A DNA stretch of 6,123 nt. Source: Lactobacillaceae bacterium. GTDB lineage: Bacteria > Bacillota > Bacilli > Lactobacillales > Lactobacillaceae. The position numbers and the translations under genes are program-made. Location: positions 1 through 6,123 of the forward strand of contig JAITDY010000026.1 of assembly GCA_031282325.1 (NCBI GenBank), written 5' to 3'. Shown piece by piece: positions 1 through 5,498 of this stretch. How positions within the stretch are numbered: position 1 is the first letter of the stretch; every line of letters begins with the position of its first letter. Below the pieces are notes generated by a model. It searched no databases, was not told where the DNA came from, and was given only the letters and a program-made list of their open reading frames with translations.

Positions 1-92
1 AAAAAAAAATATGGAGAAAAAATGATATTGAAGATGCAACTGAAAAATCTGCTAATCGAATTGTAAATTTCATTTTTTCAACAATACTTTAA
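1..92 (+). CDS. C-terminal end of a truncated gene, possibly a TetR-family regulator
   Basis: A reading frame whose codons start at position 3 is open from the left edge and stops at TAA 90-92. It encodes about 29 residues ending DIEDATEKSANRIVNFIFS-TIL. The codon choice looks like real coding sequence, and the stretch of acidic and small residues followed by a short amphipathic or hydrophobic helix resembles the end of the ligand-binding domain of TetR/AcrR-type repressors. That identification is weak because only the tail is visible. It fits the context: a remnant resembling a drug-exporter N-terminus lies downstream, and TetR regulators often adjoin such exporters. Any other helical protein could end this way. 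Confidence 0.45.
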   Translation, partial: KKIWRKNDIEDATEKSANRIVNFIFSTIL

Positions 93-469
93 AAGTTAAA
101 AAGCAAATTCTATTTAAAAATAACGTTTATGTTTATATATATGCTCTCTATTCTTATTAAAAACATTAATTATAGTTAATAAATAAACAAATTTTTTTAA
201 CTGTAATTAAATTGTTATATACAAAAATTTTTGAAAAAATATAATTAGAATCAATAACTTATTAATAATTTTATAAATTACACATATTTTTGAAATTTAA
301 AATAATTAATAATTAAAAGTTTTTATTCAAACAAAATTATCAAGTTTATTATTTTTATAACTTCGTATAATATATATTATGTTAAGTAAATGATAAATCA
401 TAAAATTTAAACAATTTGCTCTCTTTTTCATGAGATTTTTAATCGTGTGATTTCCTTCAGTCCAATTTA
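93..469. other. AT-rich stretch without a gene, containing a dif-like site
   Basis: No open frame of meaningful length is seen on either strand. The sequence is almost wholly A and T, with chance palindromes such as CAAAAATTTTTG at 222-233. The one element that stands out is the dif-like site at 360-387, annotated separately. No terminator with a GC-containing stem is visible after the truncated gene that ends at 92. Confidence 0.7.
360..387 (+). other. dif: dif-like XerC/XerD recombination site
   Basis: The 28 bases divide into an 11-bp left arm ACTTCGTATAA, a 6-bp centre TATATA and an 11-bp right arm TTATGTTAAGT, which is the exact architecture of bacterial dif sites. Compared from memory with the Bacillus subtilis dif site, 24 of 28 positions agree. 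The right arm differs from the Escherichia coli XerD arm (TTATGTTAAAT) at one base. XerC is expected to bind the left arm and XerD the right; the recombinases resolve chromosome dimers at the replication terminus. The site could equally be a plasmid or mobile-element copy. The arms are partly inverted repeats of each other (ATAA...TTAT), as expected. Confidence 0.75.
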
Positions 470-500
470 CCAATTATTATATAATCAACTTAATTATTGG
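470..500. promoter_or_regulatory. Candidate promoter and operator ahead of the exporter remnant
   Basis: A consensus -10 hexamer TATAAT lies at 480-485. It sits between two inverted half-sites, CCAATTATTA (470-479) and TAATTATTGG (491-500), which are complementary apart from one T-T mismatch. No convincing -35 is visible. A GGGAG ribosome site follows at 499-503, seven bases before an ATG at 511. A palindrome straddling a -10 box is what a repressor operator often looks like. The same palindrome could also form an RNA hairpin, but it is not followed directly by a T-run, so a terminator role is less likely. Confidence 0.4.
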
Positions 501-510
501 GAGATTTTTC

Positions 511-587
511 ATGGGACAAAAAATAGAAATATAATCTTATTTGTTTCAATTATAACTTTAATTATTGTAGAGTTTATAATTGTATAA
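511..587 (+). pseudogene. Remnant of the N-terminus of a membrane protein, possibly an MFS exporter
   Basis: ATG 511 has a good ribosome site (GGGAG at 499-503), yet its own frame stops after seven codons (MGQKIEI). Adding one base to the A-run at 518-523 would open the next frame and give MGQKNRNIILFVSIITL and a further hydrophobic stretch ending IIV before TAA 585-587. A short polar start with NR, followed at once by a membrane helix, resembles the N-terminus of DHA2-type MFS drug exporters. The rest of such a gene is absent: the dehydrogenase gene begins 12 bases later. It may instead be a chance hydrophobic stretch in AT-rich DNA. The strong ribosome site is the main reason to record it. 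Confidence 0.35.
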
Positions 588-588
588 T
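575..588 (+). promoter_or_regulatory. Possible promoter of the hydroxyacid dehydrogenase gene, two TATAAT boxes
   Basis: Two perfect TATAAT hexamers lie 8 bases apart at 575-580 and 583-588, just before the dehydrogenase start codon at 599. No clear -35 is visible. Initiation from either box would give a transcript with a leader of only about 5-12 nt or none, consistent with the missing Shine-Dalgarno site. In DNA this AT-rich the boxes may be fortuitous. Confidence 0.4.
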
Positions 589-598
589 TTAATTTAAT

Positions 599-1567
599 AT
601 GGTAAAAATTGTTCTTTTAGATGGCTATAAGCTAAACAATGATTTAAATTGGAATGAGTTACACACGTTGGGCGATTTTCATTATTATGATTATACTGTT
701 TCTATCAACGATGATGAAATAATAAATCGAATTGGAAATGCGGAAATTGTAATCACTCATAAGACGCCAATTAATAATTATGTTATAACTCGCTCTACCA
801 ACTTGAAATATATTGGAATTATGGGAACGGGATATGACATGTTCGACATAAAGAGTGCTTTCAATCACGATATTGTAGTCACTAATGTCCCAACCTATGC
901 TAGTGATGCAGTAGCCCAATTTACTTTTTCTCTTTTACTTGAGGTTGTAAGTCAAGTGGGTTTACATAACCAATTGGTTCATCAAAAAAGATGGTCACAA
1001 GGGCCAGATTTTACCTTCTGGGATAAACCATTATTTGAATTAAAAGGTAAAACATTAGGAATTATAGGTTACGGACGTATTGCTCAAAAAGTAGCAAAAA
1101 TAGGTCATGCATTTGAGATGAATGTTGTTTTCTACAATCATCGTCCAAAGGAGATTAAAGAAACTTGGCTTAAACAAGTTTCATTGGATGAACTATTAAC
1201 AATTTCTGACGTCGTAAGTCTTCATATTATCCAAACGCCTCAAACAATTAATCTAATTAATAAAAAAAACCTTTCCAAAATGAAACAAAGCGCAATTTTA
1301 ATTAATACATCAAGAGGTAAATTAATTAATGAAGTCGATGTGGCAGATGCTCTGAATCATGATAAACTTTACGCCTTAGCAACTGATGTAGCTAGCAAAG
1401 AACCTATTTTAAATACTAACCCAATACTTGAAGCTAAAAATGTTTTTATAACTCCACACATCGCGTGGGCACCATTTGAAACGCGAAAAAGACTTTTAGA
1501 AATTACTATTTCAAATTTAAAATCATATTTAAACGGTGAAGTAATAAACGCAATAAATAAAATTTAA
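599..1567 (+). CDS. D-2-hydroxyacid dehydrogenase (NAD(P)-dependent, glycerate dehydrogenase/hydroxypyruvate reductase-like)
   Basis: This is a cytosolic oxidoreductase of 322 residues, a normal length for the family, which interconverts 2-keto acids and D-2-hydroxy acids using NAD(P)H. The N-terminal segment VKIVLLDGY is typical of the family start, so ATG 599 is favoured. The Rossmann domain carries GYGRIAQ at residues 157-163, with Ala162 where the third Gly of GxGxxG usually sits. The catalytic trio is present: Arg239 (in NTSRGKLIN), Glu268 (DVASKEP) and His288 (TPHIAWAP). After the second strand, the position often held by Asp in NAD enzymes reads YNHR (179-182), which leaves NADP(H) use open. 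No Shine-Dalgarno site precedes the gene, two tandem stops (TAA TGA) end it, and it appears monocistronic with its own terminator. The exact substrate cannot be told. Confidence 0.92.
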   Translation: MVKIVLLDGYKLNNDLNWNELHTLGDFHYYDYTVSINDDEIINRIGNAEIVITHKTPINNYVITRSTNLKYIGIMGTGYDMFDIKSAFNHDIVVTNVPTYASDAVAQFTFSLLLEVVSQVGLHNQLVHQKRWSQGPDFTFWDKPLFELKGKTLGIIGYGRIAQKVAKIGHAFEMNVVFYNHRPKEIKETWLKQVSLDELLTISDVVSLHIIQTPQTINLINKKNLSKMKQSAILINTSRGKLINEVDVADALNHDKLYALATDVASKEPILNTNPILEAKNVFITPHIAWAPFETRKRLLEITISNLKSYLNGEVINAINKI

Positions 1568-1613
1568 TGACCTTCACCTTCAGAAATAATTTAAAAATAC
1601 GTTCTATACTTAT

Positions 1614-1652
1614 ACTTACCTGCTCTACTCCAAGTTTTGCAGTAAGTTTTTT
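1614..1652 (+). terminator. Rho-independent terminator of the dehydrogenase gene
   Basis: The left arm ACTTACCTGC (1614-1623) pairs with the right arm GCAGTAAGT (1639-1647). That makes nine base pairs with a single bulged C and a 15-nt loop. A run of six T (1647-1652) follows directly. It lies 47 bases after the dehydrogenase stop. In the other direction there is no T-run, so it would not end the convergent pnuC transcript. Confidence 0.65.
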
Positions 1653-1671
1653 GTTGCAAAAAATATTAAAT

Positions 1672-2367
1672 TTACTTTACATTACGCATTTCTTTAACAA
1701 ACCAAGGTGAATCAATAAATGACACTGCTGAGTTTAATGTATACATAATATACATAACCATCATGATCATTGTTGCGTCACCTTGAATAAAAGTAATTCC
1801 CCACAATATGGCTTGCATTACATTTTGAATCGCCCAAATATAAAATGAATCTGAAATTTGAGCAACCGTTAAAATTGAAGCTGTTAATCCAAGAGATGCT
1901 GCTAAAGAATCTATAACCGGACGTGGGGTTTGCAAACGAATTTCCATAAAATAAAATAATAAAAATATAATTATAAAAATTAGAGGTGTAATTATCCACC
2001 AGAATAAAGGATTTTTAGATTCATTAATTTTCCTGACTTTTGAAGTGTCTCCCCATTTTTTTGATAAAATAACTGGCAAATCAAGCATCACGATAAAAGC
2101 AGCATTTAAGATTGCATCTGCAGGATTACCTGCTTTTATACCGATATAAAAAAACATTGCAGCAGATATTAATCCTGCCCATCCATTCAATCTTTTGTTG
2201 TTTACGATTAAAGTAACCGATAAATAACCAAGCAAACTGGCTACCATTGTGAAAATATGTGACCACTCAAATTTAAAGGCCAAAGTTTGGCCGATTATCA
2301 ATCCTGCCCCCAGCATAAAACTCATATATGAATATTTTGACCAATTTTTAAAAGCATCTACTAACAT
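1672..2367 (-). CDS. pnuC: PnuC-family nicotinamide riboside / NAD-precursor transporter
   Basis: The 231-residue integral membrane protein is of PnuC length. These facilitators move nicotinamide riboside, or related vitamins in sister families, across the cytoplasmic membrane, usually driven by phosphorylation inside the cell. Seven or so hydrophobic helices are visible: about residues 14-31, 36-55, 62-77, 85-101, 122-142, 152-170 and 183-212. The family-typical segments NGWAGLISA (61-69) and SDSFYIWAIQNVMQAILWG (172-190), which includes the conserved W-x-x-x-N, are present. A purine-rich stretch AAAAGAGAA precedes ATG 2367 at a slightly long distance. The gene converges on the dehydrogenase and stands alone. 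No operator or riboswitch for NAD control can be recognised, and no clear terminator follows its stop. Confidence 0.9.
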   Translation of the reverse strand: MLVDAFKNWSKYSYMSFMLGAGLIIGQTLAFKFEWSHIFTMVASLLGYLSVTLIVNNKRLNGWAGLISAAMFFYIGIKAGNPADAILNAAFIVMLDLPVILSKKWGDTSKVRKINESKNPLFWWIITPLIFIIIFLLFYFMEIRLQTPRPVIDSLAASLGLTASILTVAQISDSFYIWAIQNVMQAILWGITFIQGDATMIMMVMYIMYTLNSAVSFIDSPWFVKEMRNVK

Positions 2368-2408
2368 TTTAAATAGTTCTCTTTTCTTTTCAATTAATTT
2401 ATTAAATT

Positions 2409-2417
2409 ATTGTAACA
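2409..2417 (-). promoter_or_regulatory. Extended -10 promoter of pnuC
   Basis: Read on the minus strand, TGTTACAAT (2417 to 2409) is an extended -10 element: TG, one base, then TACAAT. No convincing -35 is visible upstream. Transcription would start near 2402, giving a leader of about 35 nt before the pnuC start at 2367. Confidence 0.5.
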
Positions 2418-2591
2418 GAAAACGAATGTTATGAATGATAATTAGTTATTTCATACGTATTTTTATTATTTAAATGTTAAAAAATGTATAAAATTAATAA
2501 AAGTATGGGCAAAAAAGAAACATTCACTAAAACTTATCATAAATTTTAAAAGTAATATAGTGGACATTGTAGTTTTCCAAAAAAGATATTA

Positions 2592-3334
2592 GTGAATAAT
2601 AAAAAATATTGTGATAACTGGTGGTAGTTCAGGCGTGGGGTTAGCCATTGCGAGAAATTTGGCAAAGGATAACAAAATAATTCTAGTTGGTCGTAATGAA
2701 AATAAACTACAGTTGGCACAAAATGAACTGGGTGAAAATTCCAGTTACTATGCCGACGATCTGTCCACTATTTCAGGACGTAAGAGGGTTGCCGATTTTA
2801 TTTTGACAAATACAGATCATATAGATGTTTTGATTCATAGCACTGGCATTTATCCAACCAATAGCCAAGATAATATCGATAATAACTTGTTATCTCACTA
2901 TTATTTAATAATGTCCATTTTGAAAATTTTAAATGTTAAATGATAGCAGGGTTCTCATTGTGATGGGTAATCCACAGGCAATTAAAATAATTTCCACCTG
3001 CAAACAACAATCAAATGATATGTTTCGCGCGACATGGTCCGTGACGCATATAAAACACTGCTAATGTATTTACTTGCCGATAAATTGATAAATAAATCAG
3101 ACTACTGTAAATAATTTCTTCCCCAGAGGTGTAAAAAATAATTTAATGTCTTTTTCACTCAAGCATTAACAAATACATCCGTGCCAGTAGGTAGATTACT
3201 TTCTTTAGATGAAAAATTCAAGAATATTAGTGGCATTTTTTTGATTAAAATGGGACTCAGTTGAACTTAATTCAAAACAATATAATAAGGGTATTGCAGT
3301 AAATGTACTGTCGAAATATATTAACGATTTATAG
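2592..3334 (+). pseudogene. Decayed short-chain dehydrogenase/reductase (SDR) gene
   Basis: The remains of an SDR-family NAD(P)-dependent oxidoreductase run across this stretch in alternating frames. The longest piece (from about 2599 to the TGA at 2941-2943) begins KNIVITGGSSGVGLAIARNL, containing the nucleotide-binding TGxxxGxG motif, and continues through VGRNENKL and DVLIHSTGIYP. After a one-base shift near 2941 it goes on as DSRVLIVMGNPQAIKII. Further shifts near 3050, 3100, 3160 and 3250 are needed to read KTLLMYLLADKL, TVNNFFPRGVKNNLM, ALTNTSVPVGRLLSLDEKF and SVELNSKQYNKG, ending at TAG 3332-3334. Another shift near 2605 is needed to join the likely GTG start at 2592. With at least six disruptions no functional enzyme can be made. 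The original substrate is unknown. Confidence 0.85.
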
Positions 3335-3372
3335 TTATTTGCCATAATACTTTCAACATAATTTTCTAAAAT

Positions 3373-3420
3373 AAAAACGATAATTCAATGTAAGAAATTG
3401 CATTAAATTATCGTTTTTTA
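3373..3420. terminator. Strong hairpin terminator, possibly bidirectional, ahead of the bacteriocin operon
   Basis: Arms at 3373-3390 (starting AAAAACGATAATT) and 3401-3418 (ending AATTATCGTTTTT) pair over 18 positions with one mismatch, around a 10-nt loop. A T-run ends the plus strand side and an A-run starts it, so it could work in both directions. It lies just after the SDR remnant and 35 bases before the bacteriocin promoter, insulating the two. Confidence 0.8.
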
Positions 3421-3454
3421 TTTATAGTTTTAAATATTTGCTTTATAGGTTACG

Positions 3455-3463
3455 TGGTATAAT
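3455..3463 (+). promoter_or_regulatory. Extended -10 promoter of the bacteriocin operon
   Basis: TGGTATAAT is a perfect extended -10 element: TG, one base, then consensus TATAAT at 3458-3463. The -35 region (about 3435-3440, TATTTG) is poor, which extended -10 promoters tolerate. Transcription would start near 3470. It is the best promoter candidate between the terminator at 3373-3420 and the precursor gene at 3568. Confidence 0.7.
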
Positions 3464-3470
3464 ATCAACA

Positions 3471-3567
3471 AGAGATATTCAGCAGGCTCTCTGTACATTA
3501 ATATTATTTTTTATAAATGCTTCTCTACCTGTTAAAACTTATTAAGTAACTAAGAAAGAGAGTTGTT
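3471..3567 (+). promoter_or_regulatory. Leader of about 100 nt of the bacteriocin mRNA with possible alternative pairing
   Basis: The leader holds AGAGA (3471-3475), CTCTCT (3487-3492), TTCTCT (3521-3526) and the purine-rich ribosome site AAAGAGAG (3555-3562). CTCTCT could pair either with AGAGA at the 5' end or with AGAGAG in the ribosome site. An imperfect inverted repeat ACTTA-T-TAAGT lies at 3537-3547. Whether any of this regulates translation is inference; no known riboswitch or T-box is recognised. Confidence 0.35.
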
Positions 3568-3864
3568 ATGCTTACTTTTAAAAACAAACGTATATCATAT
3601 TTTTTTGGAACGAGTTTTGTTCTTGCAATTGTTTTCTTATCATCGATTTTGTTACAAAATAATATTCAAGTTGCAGGCGCATTAGGAATATCTTTAACAT
3701 CAGCAACAAAAGTTATTAATTTGATTCAAGCATACCAGACACTAGCAGCTGTCGTAACAGTTGTTGGCGCCTTATCTGGAATCGGATCAGTTACATCTGG
3801 AATTGTAGCCACAGTATTGTATTTATTGAAAAAAGAAGCAAAAGCAAAAGTTGCTTTGTGGTAA
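3568..3864 (+). CDS. Circular bacteriocin precursor
   Basis: The 98-residue product is read as an antimicrobial peptide precursor. Residues 1-34 form a signal-like leader with Lys5, Lys7, Arg8 and a hydrophobic core at about 11-29. The rest, from Val35 to Trp98 (64 residues), is rich in Ala, Val, Ile, Leu and Gly, has no Cys or Pro, and carries five Lys and one Glu, mostly in the cluster KKEAKAK near the end. The start VAGALG matches, from memory, the mature start of circularin A, and a C-terminal aromatic Trp is usual in AS-48- and uberolysin-type peptides. Such peptides are joined head to tail, fold into a four- or five-helix saposin-like bundle and permeabilise membranes. The ring closure would be Val35 to Trp98; the exact cut is inferred. 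ATG 3568 follows AAAGAGAG by 5 nt. The gene is visibly less AT-rich than the membrane genes behind it. Confidence 0.88.
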   Translation: MLTFKNKRISYFFGTSFVLAIVFLSSILLQNNIQVAGALGISLTSATKVINLIQAYQTLAAVVTVVGALSGIGSVTSGIVATVLYLLKKEAKAKVALW

Positions 3865-3870
3865 TAAAGA

Positions 3871-5001
3871 ATGAGAATTAAAAAACTCTTCTCAATTTTT
3901 AATAAGAATTTTTTTTTACTTAGAGTTTTATTTTTTTCATTAATAATTATTATCTTTATTTCGATAAATATTAAATCAACCTCAATTTATTTTAAGTATT
4001 TTCAAAATATTTTTGAGGTTTTTTCAATTACTGTTATTGCTACCTCGCCGAATAAAAAAATCGCTTTTCCTTACAAAAATCGTGAGCCAGTTCTTTTATA
4101 TACGAAAACCATTTACCTATTGAAACATTTTTTTTATTTAATAAAGGAATACTTCGGCATATCCATTATTCTTTCGATAGTTGTATCTTCATTTTTTTAT
4201 AACATTAATCAAACATTTTTTTTATTATTAATTGCCATACTGATAATAATTCAAACATTTTTATCTTACTTGATGTCGTCGACTGTATTTTTAATTTCTA
4301 AAATTTTAATTTTTATTGACTATCTATTAATTATTAATAAATTTTGGATATTGTTAGCGATTAGTTTTATATTTTTAACCTTGATTTATGCAATAGATTT
4401 AAAAAATTATTTCAATTTTACAAATCCGTTTAAAATAAATTCTACTAATACAAACAGTAATGTTTCCTTCTCATATTTAAAATACTATTTAAAAAATTTT
4501 CAAATTAATAAAATATCCTTTATTTTATTAGCGTTTTTCGCCTCGCTTATTGGATTTTTTAGCACAATATTTTATGAAAAATATTACCAATTATCATTTT
4601 TTCCTTCATCTGCATTTTTCTTAATGATTTATATTACTTTATTGGAAATATTAATTGGAAACAATAAAAACAACATTTCACTGGATTCATCATCTCTTAA
4701 ACTAACTACAATAAATAAATCAATTAATATTTGGAATAAATTTAAATTTACTTTAATTTTCTCTATTACTAATTTGGTAATTTATTTAGAATTTTTCAGT
4801 ATGATTGGTAATATTTTTTATACTAATAATTTCAAAGATTTTTTTAGAAATTTAATCATTATGATAGTAACTTTTTTTAGTGGTTTTATTTATTTTAGAA
4901 AAGTAGAACTTTTAATTAATGATAACTATTCTAAAACAATGAACTTTTCACTCACGTTAATTATTTTCACAATATCAACTTTGCTGGTAACATTAAAATG
5001 A
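3871..5001 (+). CDS. Multi-spanning membrane protein of the bacteriocin cluster (putative maturation/export component)
   Basis: This 376-residue protein is extremely hydrophobic. Roughly nine to eleven membrane segments can be picked out, for example near residues 17-33, 95-112, 115-137, 157-176, 215-236, 245-263, 293-313, 328-343 and 358-375. No catalytic motif is recognisable and I cannot assign it to a family by sequence. Its place directly after the precursor (6-nt gap) and before a DUF95 protein and an ABC ATPase is that of the large membrane protein (B) of AS-48-, circularin- and uberolysin-type clusters, thought to act in ring closure or secretion. It is shorter than As-48B as I remember it. 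The ribosome site is poor, suggesting translation coupled to the precursor. Two hairpins lie in its first 50 codons. The gene is even more AT-rich than its surroundings. Confidence 0.7.
   Translation: MRIKKLFSIFNKNFFLLRVLFFSLIIIIFISINIKSTSIYFKYFQNIFEVFSITVIATSPNKKIAFPYKNREPVLLYTKTIYLLKHFFYLIKEYFGISIILSIVVSSFFYNINQTFFLLLIAILIIIQTFLSYLMSSTVFLISKILIFIDYLLIINKFWILLAISFIFLTLIYAIDLKNYFNFTNPFKINSTNTNSNVSFSYLKYYLKNFQINKISFILLAFFASLIGFFSTIFYEKYYQLSFFPSSAFFLMIYITLLEILIGNNKNNISLDSSSLKLTTINKSINIWNKFKFTLIFSITNLVIYLEFFSMIGNIFYTNNFKDFFRNLIIMIVTFFSGFIYFRKVELLINDNYSKTMNFSLTLIIFTISTLLVTLK
3978..4024 (+). terminator. Candidate intragenic attenuator hairpin behind the bacteriocin gene
   Basis: A perfect 8-bp stem AACCTCAA (3978-3985) and TTGAGGTT (4013-4020) is followed at once by more T (GGTTTTTTC in all). 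The 27-nt loop can pair further through AGTATTTT and AAAATATT. It lies around codons 36-50 of the membrane-protein gene. A weaker stem, TGAGAA with TTCTCA, sits at 3872-3894. Partial termination here would favour the precursor mRNA over the export genes. In this AT-rich coding sequence it may be chance, and translation would oppose it. Confidence 0.35.
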
Positions 5002-5492
5002 ATAGGAAAATTAATCTAAATAATTTTATAAAATATTATTTCACATTTGTTTTGATTACCGTAATAATAACTATTTTAATTGGATATTCAATCCCAACTC
5101 ACTTATTTATTATTGACCATCCACAGCACGGAACTAATTTTATGATTCAGGTTTTAAAGCATAATACACTAAATTTCTTAATCTATTTTTTTATGCCGTT
5201 TATTTCACCTTTAATGCAATTTTTAGATTTGTTTTCTTCTTTTATCAAAATAATAATTTCTTTAAGGATAGCCGGTGTTTTTAAAACTGCTAATAATTTG
5301 TTCCCCCATGCTTTATTGGAAATACCTAATTTCTTGTTATATCAAGGTTTGAGTGAATATATTTTATTTTCATTTATAAAAAATCATTCAATATTCAAAA
5401 CATTATCATTAATAAAAAAATTAACCCCTGTCTATTTATTTTCGTACGTGATTTTAATTATTGCGGCATTGCTGGAAGGCTTAAAAGGATAA
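4998..5492 (+). CDS. SpoIIM/DUF95-family membrane protein of the circular bacteriocin cluster
   Basis: The 164-residue membrane protein has hydrophobic segments at about 13-32, 57-77, 78-97, 107-126 and 143-160. The pattern HN at 55-56, prolines at 67 and 71, PHALLEIP at 103-110 and a final Ala-rich helix ending LLEG (158-161) is the typical arrangement of the SpoIIM (stage II sporulation protein M, DUF95) family. Outside spore formers this family appears in circular bacteriocin clusters, where it is needed for production and perhaps for immunity. The start codon overlaps the stop of the preceding gene (ATGA, 4998-5001), so translation is likely coupled. The biochemical role of these proteins is not settled. 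Confidence 0.78.
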   Translation: MNRKINLNNFIKYYFTFVLITVIITILIGYSIPTHLFIIDHPQHGTNFMIQVLKHNTLNFLIYFFMPFISPLMQFLDLFSSFIKIIISLRIAGVFKTANNLFPHALLEIPNFLLYQGLSEYILFSFIKNHSIFKTLSLIKKLTPVYLFSYVILIIAALLEGLKG

Positions 5493-5498
5493 AAAATT

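Noticed and set aside
222..233. Perfect 12-bp palindrome CAAAAATTTTTG
   Set aside because: It is made almost only of A and T in an AT-rich stretch, and there is no neighbouring promoter or gene to give it a role.
347..387. A perfect 13-bp loxP arm (ATAACTTCGTATA) at 358-370
   Set aside because: The second arm matches loxP poorly and would be 3 bases away rather than 8. The whole segment fits a dif site far better, so it is annotated as dif-like.
93..598. Possible CRISPR array, tRNA or plasmid origin iterons in the AT-rich left region
   Set aside because: No regularly spaced repeats, cloverleaf or iteron series is visible.
659..919. Minus-strand open frame of 86 codons
   Set aside because: It lies wholly inside the well-supported dehydrogenase gene on the other strand, and its product has no recognisable features.
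1639..1664. Hairpin of T-run and A-run (TTTTTTG, CAAAAAA) as a pnuC terminator
   Set aside because: The stem is nearly all A-T and no T-run follows it in the pnuC direction.
1778..1999. Minus-strand open frame of 73 codons in another frame of pnuC
   Set aside because: It is a shadow of pnuC with low-complexity composition and no ribosome site.
2249..2434. Plus-strand open frame of 61 codons
   Set aside because: It is antisense to the start and promoter of pnuC, with no coding character of its own.
143..3492. The heptamer GCTCTCT occurs three times (143-149, 418-424, 3486-3492)
   Set aside because: It is more than expected by a rough count in such AT-rich DNA, but the flanks share no further similarity, so no repeat family or operator can be argued.
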